Assembly: GCA_041740995.1 (NCBI GenBank)
Contig: JBGSKY010000092.1
Location: 1-20,605, forward strand
Direction: 5' to 3'
Source of the DNA: JBGSKY01 sp041740995
Lineage (GTDB): Bacteria > Planctomycetota > Planctomycetia > Pirellulales > Pirellulaceae
DNA length: 20,605 nt
Shown here one piece after another: positions 8,284 to 16,188 of this stretch. The position numbers and the translations under genes are program-made. How positions within the stretch are numbered: position 1 is the stretch's first letter; the number at the start of each line of letters is the position of its first letter. The notes beneath the pieces were generated by a model that was not told the origin of the DNA, did not search any database, and saw nothing but the letters and a program-made list of their open reading frames with translations.

Positions 8284-9167
8284 ACCGAGGCTACTTGTGT
8301 GGCCTCCGGGAAGTCGGCTCCACGTGATACCTCCTCCCATTGAGTAAACTCGGCTCGTAGTTCATCGAGCTTTGCAATTGCGCCATCATATGCATCATTG
8401 CCAAGCAACAGACGATGAGGAGAATTCTGTGACTCGACCGCTTGCACGATCGCTTCGGCGGCGCGGACCGGGTCGCCATCTTGATTGCCTGAAATCGCAC
8501 GCAACTGACGAATGTTCTTATCGGCCGTGTCTGTATAGTCTGCGATCTGATGCTGCGTTTCGTTAGCCGATCGTCCTGCCCAATCCGTGCGAAAGCCGCT
8601 CGGTTCAACCAGCATTACCTTAATTCCCAGTGGTTCGACTTCTTGCCAAAGTGCTTCGGACAAACCTTCGACCGCAAATTTCGTCGCGTTGTAATAGCCG
8701 AGCGCTGGAAATGAACGCAACCCGCCGATCGACGAAAGATTAATGATGAAGCCCTTGCGTCGTTCTCGCATTCCAGGCAAAACGATATGGATCATGCGGC
8801 TTAGTCCGAAGACATTCACATCGAACATTTTTCGAACTTCCTCCTCATCGCTTTCCTCAACAGCGGCGAAGTAGCCGATGCCCGCGTTGTTAACTAACAC
8901 GTCGATGCCACCGTAGTGGTCTTCAGCAGCTCTGACGGCTTCTTCCGCTTGTGACCTGTCAGTCACATCCAGCTTGAGAACCAGCGCGTCCCCGAGCGTG
9001 GCTAAGTCTTGCACGTCATTTTTGTCGCGCGACGTAACGACTACTCGATAGCCCAGCTCAAGCACATGTTTCGCGATCTGCCGCCCAAATCCAGTGGAGC
9101 ATCCCGTGATGAACCAAACTGGTTTCTGCGATTTTACCGCTGCCTTAGTGTTCTTTGTCGTTGTCAT
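8280..9167 (-). CDS. Short-chain dehydrogenase/reductase (classical SDR)
   Basis: The 295-aa protein is a classical SDR: NAD(P)-binding TGCSTGFG (residues 21-28), NNAG (93-96), catalytic Ser in NLSSIGG (about 145), and Tyr159-Lys163 in YNATK, followed by VEPSGFRTDW. The glycine motif and the arginine in TSRDK after strand 2 favour NADP(H). The substrate is unknown; its closest general resemblance is to oxidoreductases of the retinol/steroid-like SDR group, so a retinal reductase role beside a retinal operon is conceivable, but nothing in the sequence proves it. A palindrome TTGTGATTGTCACAA lies about 93 nt upstream of the ATG. The gene overlaps the AI-2E transporter by 4 nt and lies 226 nt downstream of crtB on the same strand. 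Confidence 0.85.
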   Translation of the reverse strand: MTTTKNTKAAVKSQKPVWFITGCSTGFGRQIAKHVLELGYRVVVTSRDKNDVQDLATLGDALVLKLDVTDRSQAEEAVRAAEDHYGGIDVLVNNAGIGYFAAVEESDEEEVRKMFDVNVFGLSRMIHIVLPGMRERRKGFIINLSSIGGLRSFPALGYYNATKFAVEGLSEALWQEVEPLGIKVMLVEPSGFRTDWAGRSANETQHQIADYTDTADKNIRQLRAISGNQDGDPVRAAEAIVQAVESQNSPHRLLLGNDAYDGAIAKLDELRAEFTQWEEVSRGADFPEATQVASV

Positions 9168-9259
9168 ATCTTTTCTCTTTATTATTGAAGCATCGAACCG
9201 ATCTCACTAGACTGACAGTGCATTCGGTATGCCACTTCAGAGCTATAATCGAACTAACG

Positions 9260-9274
9260 TTGTGATTGTCACAA
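9260..9274. promoter_or_regulatory. Palindromic operator-like site upstream of the SDR gene
   Basis: TTGTGATTGTCACAA is a perfect 6-bp inverted repeat with a 3-nt spacer, 93 nt before the SDR start codon and 120 nt after the crtB stop. The half-sites resemble CRP/FNR-type TGTGA/TCACA, but the 3-nt spacing is not that of CRP (6 nt). It is a plausible binding site for a dimeric regulator of the SDR-permease pair. Confidence 0.4.
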
Positions 9275-9365
9275 TTGGTCATCGAACCCTCGGGTTGGCT
9301 CGGCAACCCATGTGGCTCGTGCGAATAATTTGGTCCATGCGGGTTTAGAGTGGGTGATCAAGAGC

Positions 9366-9389
9366 AACTTCGTGCGGATGAAGTTTTTT
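9366..9389. terminator. Hairpin just after crtB (weak bidirectional terminator?)
   Basis: AACTTC and GAAGTT form a 6-bp stem around GTGCGGAT, 5 nt beyond the crtB stop. The T-run follows it on the plus strand; on the minus strand, the direction of the operon, the run is A-rich before the stem and only partly T-rich after. It may limit read-through from crtB into the SDR, but the stem is short. Confidence 0.35.
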
Positions 9390-9393
9390 AACC

Positions 9394-10503
9394 TTAGACG
9401 CTAGAGCTCGTTACCGTTTGGTAACGACGGGCCAGCCAACCGAAGGCGATCGCTCCCACGACTGTCAAAGCTGAGTAGATCCATGGAAGCGAACTGTAAG
9501 CGGCCTCTTTCGGGTTGAGTGCCATAAGTACAAACATAGCGGTAGCCAATACCAGCGTTAGTGAAAGGCTTAGCGACATGAGATAGCGTGCATCATTCTT
9601 GGAAGCGTTCATCGTATTCTCCGATAAAAGGTTTCTGTTTACTCGATCTACATCTTTGAAACTGAATCTACCACACCAAGTGGCATACCCGACAATAAAG
9701 AGCTTTCGCCAAGTACTTACCAGCGCGCGACCATCCATCACTCGATAGTCGCGACGCTTTATTTCGTTCCCAATTTCTCGATATCCCTTGGCCGCTAGCA
9801 AGATGGCGACGCGTGTGTTCTTAGGCAGCTCCCCAATGCCCGCTTCACCTTTGATATACTCGCGGTCGGCCATATCCAAAATTTGTTTGACCGCTGAATG
9901 GACCTGATCGTTGCAAGGAAGTTGCATGGCAGTTGTTCCGGAAAGAAGCCAATCTCTGGGCAAGTAACATCTGCCTCTAAGCCAGTCTTCTCGAACGTCT
10001 CGTGCAATATTGGTCAACTGCATTGCAATTCCAAGCGAACGAGCTTGAGCCAACGCCACTGAAGCGTGCGTGCCGAGGACATGACACATCATCAAACCAA
10101 CCGTTCCGGCCGCACGATAGCAGTAAAGTTCCAGATCGTTTTCCGATAGCACCGGATAGTCCTCTAGATCCATCTCCATTCCATCGAGCAATTCCATCGG
10201 GAGACTCTTCGGAATCCTACACTCCGTGACGACTTCCGCCAGCCAGGTTGAAGCAGTGTGCTCCACAGCATCGCCTTGATAAACGCGTACAACATCTTCC
10301 CGAAGCATATCAAGCTGACGTTTTGCCGTTTCGCGATCTGGAGATGCATCGACCGCATCATCGCACCATCGACACCATGCATAAAGTATTTCGGCATTGC
10401 GTCGAACGTCCGAAGGTAAGAACCGAGCTGCTAGCGAAAACGACCGACTATGTTTTTGAATGACCGAACAAGGATCCGGAGGTTGCATGAAGTTCTCTGT
10501 CAT
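9394..10503 (-). CDS. crtB: Phytoene synthase (15-cis) with C-terminal membrane hairpin
   Basis: The enzyme condenses two GGPP to 15-cis-phytoene, the first committed carotenoid step. Both prenyl-diphosphate Mg2+ motifs are present: DDAVD (residues 48-52) and NIARDVREDW (165-174). YCYRAAGTVGLMM and RGRCYLPRDW are also family-typical. At 369 aa it is longer than usual (about 300-345) because the C-terminus adds two hydrophobic segments (about 308-328 and 339-358), which could anchor it in the membrane near the desaturase. I take the ATG at 10503, whose A is also the last base of the crtI stop (TGATG), with AAGGGAA upstream; a GTG at 10506 is the alternative. It is the last gene of the operon. 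Confidence 0.92.
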   Translation of the reverse strand: MTENFMQPPDPCSVIQKHSRSFSLAARFLPSDVRRNAEILYAWCRWCDDAVDASPDRETAKRQLDMLREDVVRVYQGDAVEHTASTWLAEVVTECRIPKSLPMELLDGMEMDLEDYPVLSENDLELYCYRAAGTVGLMMCHVLGTHASVALAQARSLGIAMQLTNIARDVREDWLRGRCYLPRDWLLSGTTAMQLPCNDQVHSAVKQILDMADREYIKGEAGIGELPKNTRVAILLAAKGYREIGNEIKRRDYRVMDGRALVSTWRKLFIVGYATWCGRFSFKDVDRVNRNLLSENTMNASKNDARYLMSLSLSLTLVLATAMFVLMALNPKEAAYSSLPWIYSALTVVGAIAFGWLARRYQTVTSSSV

Positions 10504-12014
10504 CACGAAGTTCCCTTAAGATCTGCTTCGATTACGCCGACCGTTGCCTTGGCGGAATTGATGACGCCGGGAACGCCAGCACCTGGATGCGTCCCAGCAC
10601 CGACGATGTACAAACCGGGAATTTTCGAATCCCGGTTATGCGGCCGAAAGTAGGCGCTTTGCGTCAATTGGGGTGCGACAGAAAACGCCGAACCTTGGAA
10701 CGCATTTAGACTATTTTTGAAATCGCAAGGAGTAAAATGGCGACGAGTCACAATCGACTTTCGCAGGTCCGGAAGATAACTTTCTAACGACTCCAGAATC
10801 GCATCCCCATAAGGCTTGGCCAACGCTTCCCAATGGATGTTTGCCCGTCCCAAATGTGGTACCGGGCTGAGAACGTAAAACGCTTCGCCGCCGGGGGGAG
10901 CAAGCGAGGGGTCCGTCACTGTTGGGGCGTGCAGATAGAGGCTAAAGTCGTTTGGGAGCGCGTTGCCACTAAAAATTTCCCGAAGAAGTGCTTTGTATCT
11001 TTCGCCAAACAGCACGGTATGATGGGCCAGATGGGCATAGCGGCGGCTGGTCCCAAAGTACATCACGAACAGCGACATCGACCAATCCATGCGTTCTAGT
11101 TTGCGTTGAGTCTTTGCGGCACTGGGTGCTGATTCATAAAGCTTTGCGTAGGTATGATGGATATCCGCATTCGAAACAACTAGATCAAAACTTTCCGAAG
11201 TGCCGTCGGATAGTTTTACTGAGTGACGGACGCGAAAAGGGCTATCGCCCGAAGTATGCGATGCAACATCGATCCTCTCAACGGGTGTCTCCAATCGGAT
11301 CTCGCCCCCTAGTTCAACAAACAGTCGAACCAGTCCTCGTACCAAAGCGCCCGTTCCACCGGCCGGAAAGAAGACACCCCATTTCCGTTCAATCCAATGA
11401 ATCAACGTGTAGATAGAGCTCGTTTGAAATGGGCTGCCACCGACCAAAAGCGGATGGAAACTAAACGCCTGTCGCAAGTACTCGCTTTGAAAGAATCTCG
11501 ACACCGTTGAGTAGACAGTTCGATCCGCTCGCAATCGAATCAAGTCGGGAGCAACGCAAATCATGTCGGAGAACTTGAGAAAGGGAACGGCCCCCAGCTC
11601 TTCGTAGCCTTTTTCAAACACTCGGCGCGTGTAGTCGGCAAAGCGAAGGTAACCTTGCACGTCGTCCGGGTTGATCCGCCGAATTTGCTCCAGCAACTCG
11701 GCCTCTTCCCCGACGTAGTCAAATTCCGTACCATCCGGCCATCGAAGTCGATAAAACGGAGATACCGGCAGTAGATGAATGTAGTCCTCCAACTTTCGTC
11801 CGCTCAACGCGAATAACTCTTCGATACAATGCGGCGCAGTGATCACCGTCGGCCCGGCGTCAAACGTGAATCCATCTTGCTCATAGACGTAAGCACGTCC
11901 GCCAGGTTTGTCGCGAGCTTCGAAGCAAACCGTATCAATCCCCATCGATTGCAGGCGAATCGCGGCAGCCAGTCCTCCAAAGCCGCTGCCAATGACTGCC
12001 GCACGGCTATGCAT
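10503..12014 (-). CDS. crtI: Phytoene desaturase (lycopene-forming, CrtI type)
   Basis: The 503-aa FAD enzyme converts phytoene to lycopene by stepwise desaturation. It has the N-terminal dinucleotide-binding motif AVIGSGFGGLAAAIRLQSMG (6-25), then EARDKPGGRAYVYEQDGFTF, and the C-terminal family signature LYIVGAGTHPGAGVPGVINS near residue 475. The open frame extends to 12047, but the ATG at 12014 is chosen: it starts right before the Rossmann strand, overlaps the crtE stop by 8 nt (ATGCATAG), and has GGAG about 9-10 nt upstream inside crtE. The number of desaturation steps cannot be read from sequence, but the downstream lycopene cyclase implies lycopene. Confidence 0.93.
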   Translation of the reverse strand: MHSRAAVIGSGFGGLAAAIRLQSMGIDTVCFEARDKPGGRAYVYEQDGFTFDAGPTVITAPHCIEELFALSGRKLEDYIHLLPVSPFYRLRWPDGTEFDYVGEEAELLEQIRRINPDDVQGYLRFADYTRRVFEKGYEELGAVPFLKFSDMICVAPDLIRLRADRTVYSTVSRFFQSEYLRQAFSFHPLLVGGSPFQTSSIYTLIHWIERKWGVFFPAGGTGALVRGLVRLFVELGGEIRLETPVERIDVASHTSGDSPFRVRHSVKLSDGTSESFDLVVSNADIHHTYAKLYESAPSAAKTQRKLERMDWSMSLFVMYFGTSRRYAHLAHHTVLFGERYKALLREIFSGNALPNDFSLYLHAPTVTDPSLAPPGGEAFYVLSPVPHLGRANIHWEALAKPYGDAILESLESYLPDLRKSIVTRRHFTPCDFKNSLNAFQGSAFSVAPQLTQSAYFRPHNRDSKIPGLYIVGAGTHPGAGVPGVINSAKATVGVIEADLKGTS

Positions 12015-13026
12015 AGCTCTGCTCCAATCGATTGAGCATATCTTCAAGACGAAGCAGTGCTGGGGACGGCCCGGAAAGTGCTTTTAGTTTTGCAAAGGCA
12101 CTCCAAATCGTTTCGTGTACTGCGGCATGCCCGGTTGCATTGACTCTTCGATAGAGTTCAGACGCGATCGGAGGGAAATTGGATTCTGCAGGTCTGATGC
12201 TGGATCGCTCGGTAAACACTCGGAACTCTTCCGTCGGTATAAGTTCCGATAACCATGCCCATGGCCAGGTGACCCTTCCGTTTCGAAGATCATCGCAGTT
12301 TGCCAAAGCTCCCGCGCAGCCCTTTAACGCGTTTAGATCATTGAGCATCTGAAGTCCGATCCCAAGCTGCATCCCGAATTTTTCCAATGCGTACAAAAGA
12401 TCGCTCGACGAATCTGCGGTCACGCCTCCCAACCAACCTGCTAAAGAAAGGAGATTACCCGTTTTCATTCGGCTTATGGCAGAGACGACAGGCATGACTT
12501 CGCAGGGTTGTAATTCGGCAATCTGCACACTGAGGTCTAACGCTTGACCTTCGTGGCATTCACGAACAATGGTTGCGGTCTTCAACGCAATCGTGGCCTG
12601 AGTCACAGCATTCACGGGGAGGTTTGCGAGTTGCTCAATCGCATAGAAATACATCCAGTTACCCGTGTTGAGCGCCAGGGGCACACCGATAACTCGGTGC
12701 AATGCGGGTTGCCCGCGCCGCAATTCGGAACCATCCTCGATATCATCGACGATCAATGAGCCCGCATGCAGTACCTCAATCGCGTCGAGTAAAATTTCAG
12801 GTGCGCGATCATTGCCACCGGCAATGAGATAAGAGCAGTCGAGGAGCGTCGCCCGCAACCGTTTCCCTGGATTTGAAAGTGTGTTCGCGATCGGCCCAAC
12901 GATAGCCCGATTCCACAGTCGAGTTGGAACTCCGAAAGGAATCTCGCTTGTTTGAAAAACGATTGCTTCCACCGATGCATCGGCACGAGCGCAATGCTCC
13001 AATTTCACATCGCATTCGATGGACAT
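12007..13026 (-). CDS. crtE: Polyprenyl (geranylgeranyl) diphosphate synthase, degenerate second Asp motif
   Basis: The 339-aa protein belongs to the trans-isoprenyl diphosphate synthases and should supply GGPP to CrtB. The substrate-binding GKRLRA (54-59), first Asp-rich motif DDIED (94-98) followed by LRRGQPALH, and GQALDL (160-165) are all present. The second Asp-rich motif, usually DDxxD, reads NDLNA (229-233), so two of three aspartates are missing; the residue before the first motif is Val where His is common. Activity could be altered, but the operon position strongly supports a GGPP role. The ATG at 13026 lies inside crtY (22-nt overlap) with GAAAGG 7-8 nt upstream. Confidence 0.85.
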   Translation of the reverse strand: MSIECDVKLEHCARADASVEAIVFQTSEIPFGVPTRLWNRAIVGPIANTLSNPGKRLRATLLDCSYLIAGGNDRAPEILLDAIEVLHAGSLIVDDIEDGSELRRGQPALHRVIGVPLALNTGNWMYFYAIEQLANLPVNAVTQATIALKTATIVRECHEGQALDLSVQIAELQPCEVMPVVSAISRMKTGNLLSLAGWLGGVTADSSSDLLYALEKFGMQLGIGLQMLNDLNALKGCAGALANCDDLRNGRVTWPWAWLSELIPTEEFRVFTERSSIRPAESNFPPIASELYRRVNATGHAAVHETIWSAFAKLKALSGPSPALLRLEDMLNRLEQSYA

Positions 13027-14186
13027 GCAATCGCCTTTCGTGTGCTTAGAAAACGCCAGGGAGTGAGTCCTGACGGAGGCATCCCAACGACGATCCTAGT
13101 TGCGTCCAGTGGAGTGAACTCATGCGAATAGAATCTTCCGATGGCATCTTCAGAGAGGACACGATAGAAGCGGCGAAAGATTTGCCAACGGGTTTCGGGG
13201 CGGACAAGACGATACAAAAGCCGATTCAAGAATCGAGAGAAAAAGGCACGCTTTCGATGTTGCTGTGCCAAATTTTCTACAGCTTCGAATGCGTTTTCGG
13301 GAGATACCTTTGCAACCGCTTCCGCAAATCGAATCGCCATCGGAAATGAATAGCCGGTCGCGGCATGAAACCAACCACCTGCGTAACCGCCTGCAAGTGG
13401 ATTGGTCGCTTTCGGTAGGAATGTCGCAGAAAAGGGCATCGGTAGGCAGCCTGATTCTTCGCGCACCACTCGCCAATTTCCCGCGACTCTCGCACGGACG
13501 TAGCTTTCAATGCGATCGATGTGCTCCGCGCGGTTGATTGCAGACCGATCTGAAAAACAAGTATCTTCGATCAGGACTCTTCGATTCGAGAACGGCAGGG
13601 TATAAACAAATCGAAAGCCATCGAGCTGAGCAGTACAGCCGTCCATTAGCGTTGGTTGCAGTTCGGGCCAATCCTGCTCCAACTCGATCTCAAGTCCAAC
13701 AAACTTCTGGTAACCAATGCCACTCTTGGCAGTGTCGATGCTCTCGGGCCCTCTGCAATCGATGACAAGCCCGCCATGAAAAACATGCCCATTCTCGGCG
13801 ACTGCGTTGCAGTCGGAGATCGTGGCGATCTTGGTTGAAGTCAGCAGCACGGAAGATGAGTTCTGGAAATACGCGCCAACAATCGTTCGGAAGTGCTCCG
13901 ACGTGCAGCATGCGTACGTCAGCCGTATGCGCCGAGAAAAGTTCGGAAAACGAACGTCGTAGCCAGCCCACTGATGGGCAATGAGCGGTTGCAACCAAGG
14001 CTTCGCGGACACTGGAATATCATTTGGATGAAAAGACCAAGTGTGATTCCCAGCTAGTTCCGATTCCTGCTCGATCAAAAGTATGCGAGCCGAAGGTTGA
14101 TGGTGGTCAATGGCCAGAGACAGCAGACCGCTTTGCAGTCCACCACCGACTAATACGTAATCAAACTTGTTCGGATCGAATATCAT
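13005..14186 (-). CDS. crtY: Lycopene beta-cyclase (CrtY type)
   Basis: The 393-aa flavoprotein cyclises both ends of lycopene to give beta-carotene, the substrate of the blh product. It shows the N-terminal dinucleotide motif LVGGGLQSGLLSLA (12-25), the CrtY hallmark GNHTWSFH (46-53), VIDCRG (141-146), the acidic ESGCLPMP (244-251), and GGWFHAATGYSFP (270-282), corresponding to the family 'G.FHP.TGYSLP'. Its length is typical. The ATG overlaps the blh stop as ATGA, with GGAG about 9 nt upstream inside blh. It is of the proteobacterial CrtY type, not the heterodimeric or CrtL type. Confidence 0.92.
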   Translation of the reverse strand: MIFDPNKFDYVLVGGGLQSGLLSLAIDHHQPSARILLIEQESELAGNHTWSFHPNDIPVSAKPWLQPLIAHQWAGYDVRFPNFSRRIRLTYACCTSEHFRTIVGAYFQNSSSVLLTSTKIATISDCNAVAENGHVFHGGLVIDCRGPESIDTAKSGIGYQKFVGLEIELEQDWPELQPTLMDGCTAQLDGFRFVYTLPFSNRRVLIEDTCFSDRSAINRAEHIDRIESYVRARVAGNWRVVREESGCLPMPFSATFLPKATNPLAGGYAGGWFHAATGYSFPMAIRFAEAVAKVSPENAFEAVENLAQQHRKRAFFSRFLNRLLYRLVRPETRWQIFRRFYRVLSEDAIGRFYSHEFTPLDATRIVVGMPPSGLTPWRFLSTRKAIACPSNAM

Positions 14187-15109
14187 TGCAATGCTCCGCC
14201 GACTTGTTCATAAACTCCATCGTCTTGTCGAACCCGGGAGGCGTTGGCAGCCACATGAAGCATAAGATGAGGGATGGCGATAGCACTCAGCGCGACGAAT
14301 GTCGTCCGTAGTAGGTTTTGTGAAAGCGACACGTATTGTCCGCTTAGCCAATAGATTGGAATAGCCAACGCGATCGCACCTAGACTCAATGGCAGTATGC
14401 TTTTTACGAATTCGACTGCGGTTCCCGAATGCATTGCGCGAAGTTGCCTTAAACCTCTTATCGAGTGCCATCCGCAAAAGTACGCAATGAAGGATATTAG
14501 CGGGCTAGCTGTCGCAAACAGAATTGCGAATGCTGCCAAGCGCAGAGCGATCAGCGGTTCTTTATTGAGGTAATTAACCCACGACACTGCAACCACTGGC
14601 ACGAACAACCAAGCAGAGATCGTAGTAATATCGCAAGCGATTATCGCTTGATTGCGAAGCTCATTGGGAACGAGGCTGCTCATAATGGATTGGACCGCTT
14701 CCGGCTGAGCTGTTGCAGGAATCCAAATCACCATTCCTCCGATCGCGAATCGCGAAAGCTTATCAAACCAAGATTTCGGCGGCGCGTGCACATCTTCTTC
14801 GATTCCAAAATGCCAAGCGGACAGCACAAAAAAAATGAGGATGGTCACTAGCGGCGAGACCAACCATCCCAAAACAACGATAAAGCCAACACTTAAGTAG
14901 CAGAGCATGAACTGAGCAAGCCAAAGCTTCCCAGCACATGGAAAGAACAACGATCGTCCAGCCCAATGGTCCAAGCCACCGTGAGGAACTCCGACTAAAC
15001 ATACCGTAACAACAAGCCACAAGATTTGGGATGAGTTTGTTAGCTGTATTGAAAACATTTGCAATACGGCAAAAACAGCGGCCATGGACGTAACGACAAT
15101 CGAATGCAT
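14183..15109 (-). CDS. blh: Brp/Blh family beta-carotene 15,15'-dioxygenase
   Basis: This integral membrane enzyme cleaves beta-carotene symmetrically into two retinals, the chromophore of the adjacent opsin. The 308-aa protein has the conserved histidine motifs of the family: GVPHGGLDH (H43, H48), SAWHFG (H100), CGWHS (H215) and IPHLMLH (H281, H285), spread over some seven or eight hydrophobic segments. An in-frame TTG at 15145 would add 12 residues, but the ATG at 15109 follows AGGAAAAAGG at reasonable spacing and starts at the first membrane helix. It lies 91 nt after the rhodopsin stop and overlaps crtY by 4 nt, so one mRNA probably carries opsin, retinal synthesis and beta-carotene synthesis. 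Confidence 0.92.
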   Translation of the reverse strand: MHSIVVTSMAAVFAVLQMFSIQLTNSSQILWLVVTVCLVGVPHGGLDHWAGRSLFFPCAGKLWLAQFMLCYLSVGFIVVLGWLVSPLVTILIFFVLSAWHFGIEEDVHAPPKSWFDKLSRFAIGGMVIWIPATAQPEAVQSIMSSLVPNELRNQAIIACDITTISAWLFVPVVAVSWVNYLNKEPLIALRLAAFAILFATASPLISFIAYFCGWHSIRGLRQLRAMHSGTAVEFVKSILPLSLGAIALAIPIYWLSGQYVSLSQNLLRTTFVALSAIAIPHLMLHVAANASRVRQDDGVYEQVGGALQ

Positions 15110-15200
15110 ATAATTCGCCGCCTTTTTCCTAAGCTTGAAGCCCAACCGGAGTGGACGAGCTCCTTAAACTCAATCAGGAAGACATTGACCTTTCGAAAAT

Positions 15201-16049
15201 CTAATGAGCCAGCGAAGTAACCGGTCCGTGTGCATTTTCTTCCAGCGGTCCGCTCTTGGCTCTAGCGATTGCGTAGACAAGCAATCCGAATCCAGCCTTG
15301 GCGAGAATGTCAGCGATTGCATATCCAACCTGCAGACCCACGACACCGGACGCATCGACATTGCCACCCGCCTTTGCCGTCAGCGCAGCAACTGTTCCAC
15401 CCATTGCATAGGCAATCGGATAGACAGCCCAAGTAACGAGCAACACCAGTCTGGCAATCTCAATTAGCTTGCGCGCAGTGGCTGGTTGTGTGGGCAAAGA
15501 GTTCGTTAGCTCGACCCACAAAACATATATGATGTAAAAGAAAGGTATCGATGAAAGTGCACCCCACATGACTCGCATCGACCAACCTTCCGGGGTCGCG
15601 ATGACTTCGCCAGGGTATCCCAAGGCAATCATTGCAGCCGCCGCAATCACCAAACGCGTCAGCAATGATCTTGCCTTGCTCCGTTCGAGCGTCATCACAC
15701 CTACCAGTTCCACCATCAGTAGAGGAACCGTGATAATCCAATCTGCGTAGCGATAAAAATCGTTGAAGGCAGTTCCAGAACCAACGTACTTGCCATCGGC
15801 AAAGCTATATGCTCCTTGCCAGCTATGACGAATCATAAAATAGTGATAACACGCTATGGCCACAACAATTCCCGATACAGTCAGCACTGGCCGAAACTGC
15901 GGCGAAACCGTTCCCTTCGACAGAAAAAAGAAGAGCGCAGCAGCACCCATGCAAGCAACCGTCATCGAAAATATATTATCGACGACGTTGTATTGAAAAA
16001 TGGATAGCTGAGGCATCGTAGCTAGCATCCCGAAAGTAGCGTCAAACAT
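15201..16049 (-). CDS. Proton-pumping microbial rhodopsin (proteorhodopsin/xanthorhodopsin group)
   Basis: This 282-aa seven-helix opsin has helices at about 21-44, 53-75, 98-120, 128-148, 157-182, 196-220 and 236-263. Helix C reads RYADWIITVPLLMVELVG: D103 (acceptor), T107 and E114 (donor) form the D-T-E pattern of outward proton pumps. H69, 34 residues before D103 as in xanthorhodopsin, can pair with the acceptor. L111, the proteorhodopsin-105 position, predicts green absorption. Helix G has D247 and the retinal Schiff-base lysine K251 (ADILAKAGFG). Helix E has MWGALSSIPF with G163 where proteorhodopsin has Phe152 and xanthorhodopsin Gly156, the opening for an antenna carotenoid. It is first in the operon with its own 139-nt leader; AAGGG lies about 11 nt before the ATG. 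Confidence 0.95.
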   Translation of the reverse strand: MFDATFGMLATMPQLSIFQYNVVDNIFSMTVACMGAAALFFFLSKGTVSPQFRPVLTVSGIVVAIACYHYFMIRHSWQGAYSFADGKYVGSGTAFNDFYRYADWIITVPLLMVELVGVMTLERSKARSLLTRLVIAAAAMIALGYPGEVIATPEGWSMRVMWGALSSIPFFYIIYVLWVELTNSLPTQPATARKLIEIARLVLLVTWAVYPIAYAMGGTVAALTAKAGGNVDASGVVGLQVGYAIADILAKAGFGLLVYAIARAKSGPLEENAHGPVTSLAH

Positions 16050-16156
16050 AAAATGTTTGCCCTTGAGTGAAGAAGTTGTGAATTTTGGTTATCTGCTTGT
16101 GTACAAACATCAAGCTCTTTTAAACTGAACTTAAAGCTTATTTCGATTTGTAGCGT

Positions 16157-16166
16157 TGGTGGATTC
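16157..16166. promoter_or_regulatory. Candidate stress-regulon half-site upstream of rhodopsin
   Basis: TGGTGGATTC, about 107 nt before the rhodopsin ATG in the dps-rhodopsin spacer, equals the first ten bases of the 15-mer at 16826-16840; the second half (CGCCA) is absent and reads GATTG instead. It could be a degenerate site or chance. Confidence 0.2.
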
Positions 16167-16188
16167 GATTGATCTTCGAGGAATCCTG

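Noticed and set aside
8284..8340. 19-residue N-terminal extension of the AI-2E transporter
   Set aside because: It would lie within the SDR coding end; the ATGA overlap at 8280-8283 is the more natural start.
9244..9249. Perfect TATAAT on the plus strand between crtB and the SDR gene
   Set aside because: Both neighbours are on the minus strand and no plus-strand gene follows, so there is nothing for it to drive.
9292..9309. GGGTTG-GCTCGG-CAACCC hairpin as terminator of the crt operon
   Set aside because: The stem is short and no T-run follows on either strand; it may be incidental.
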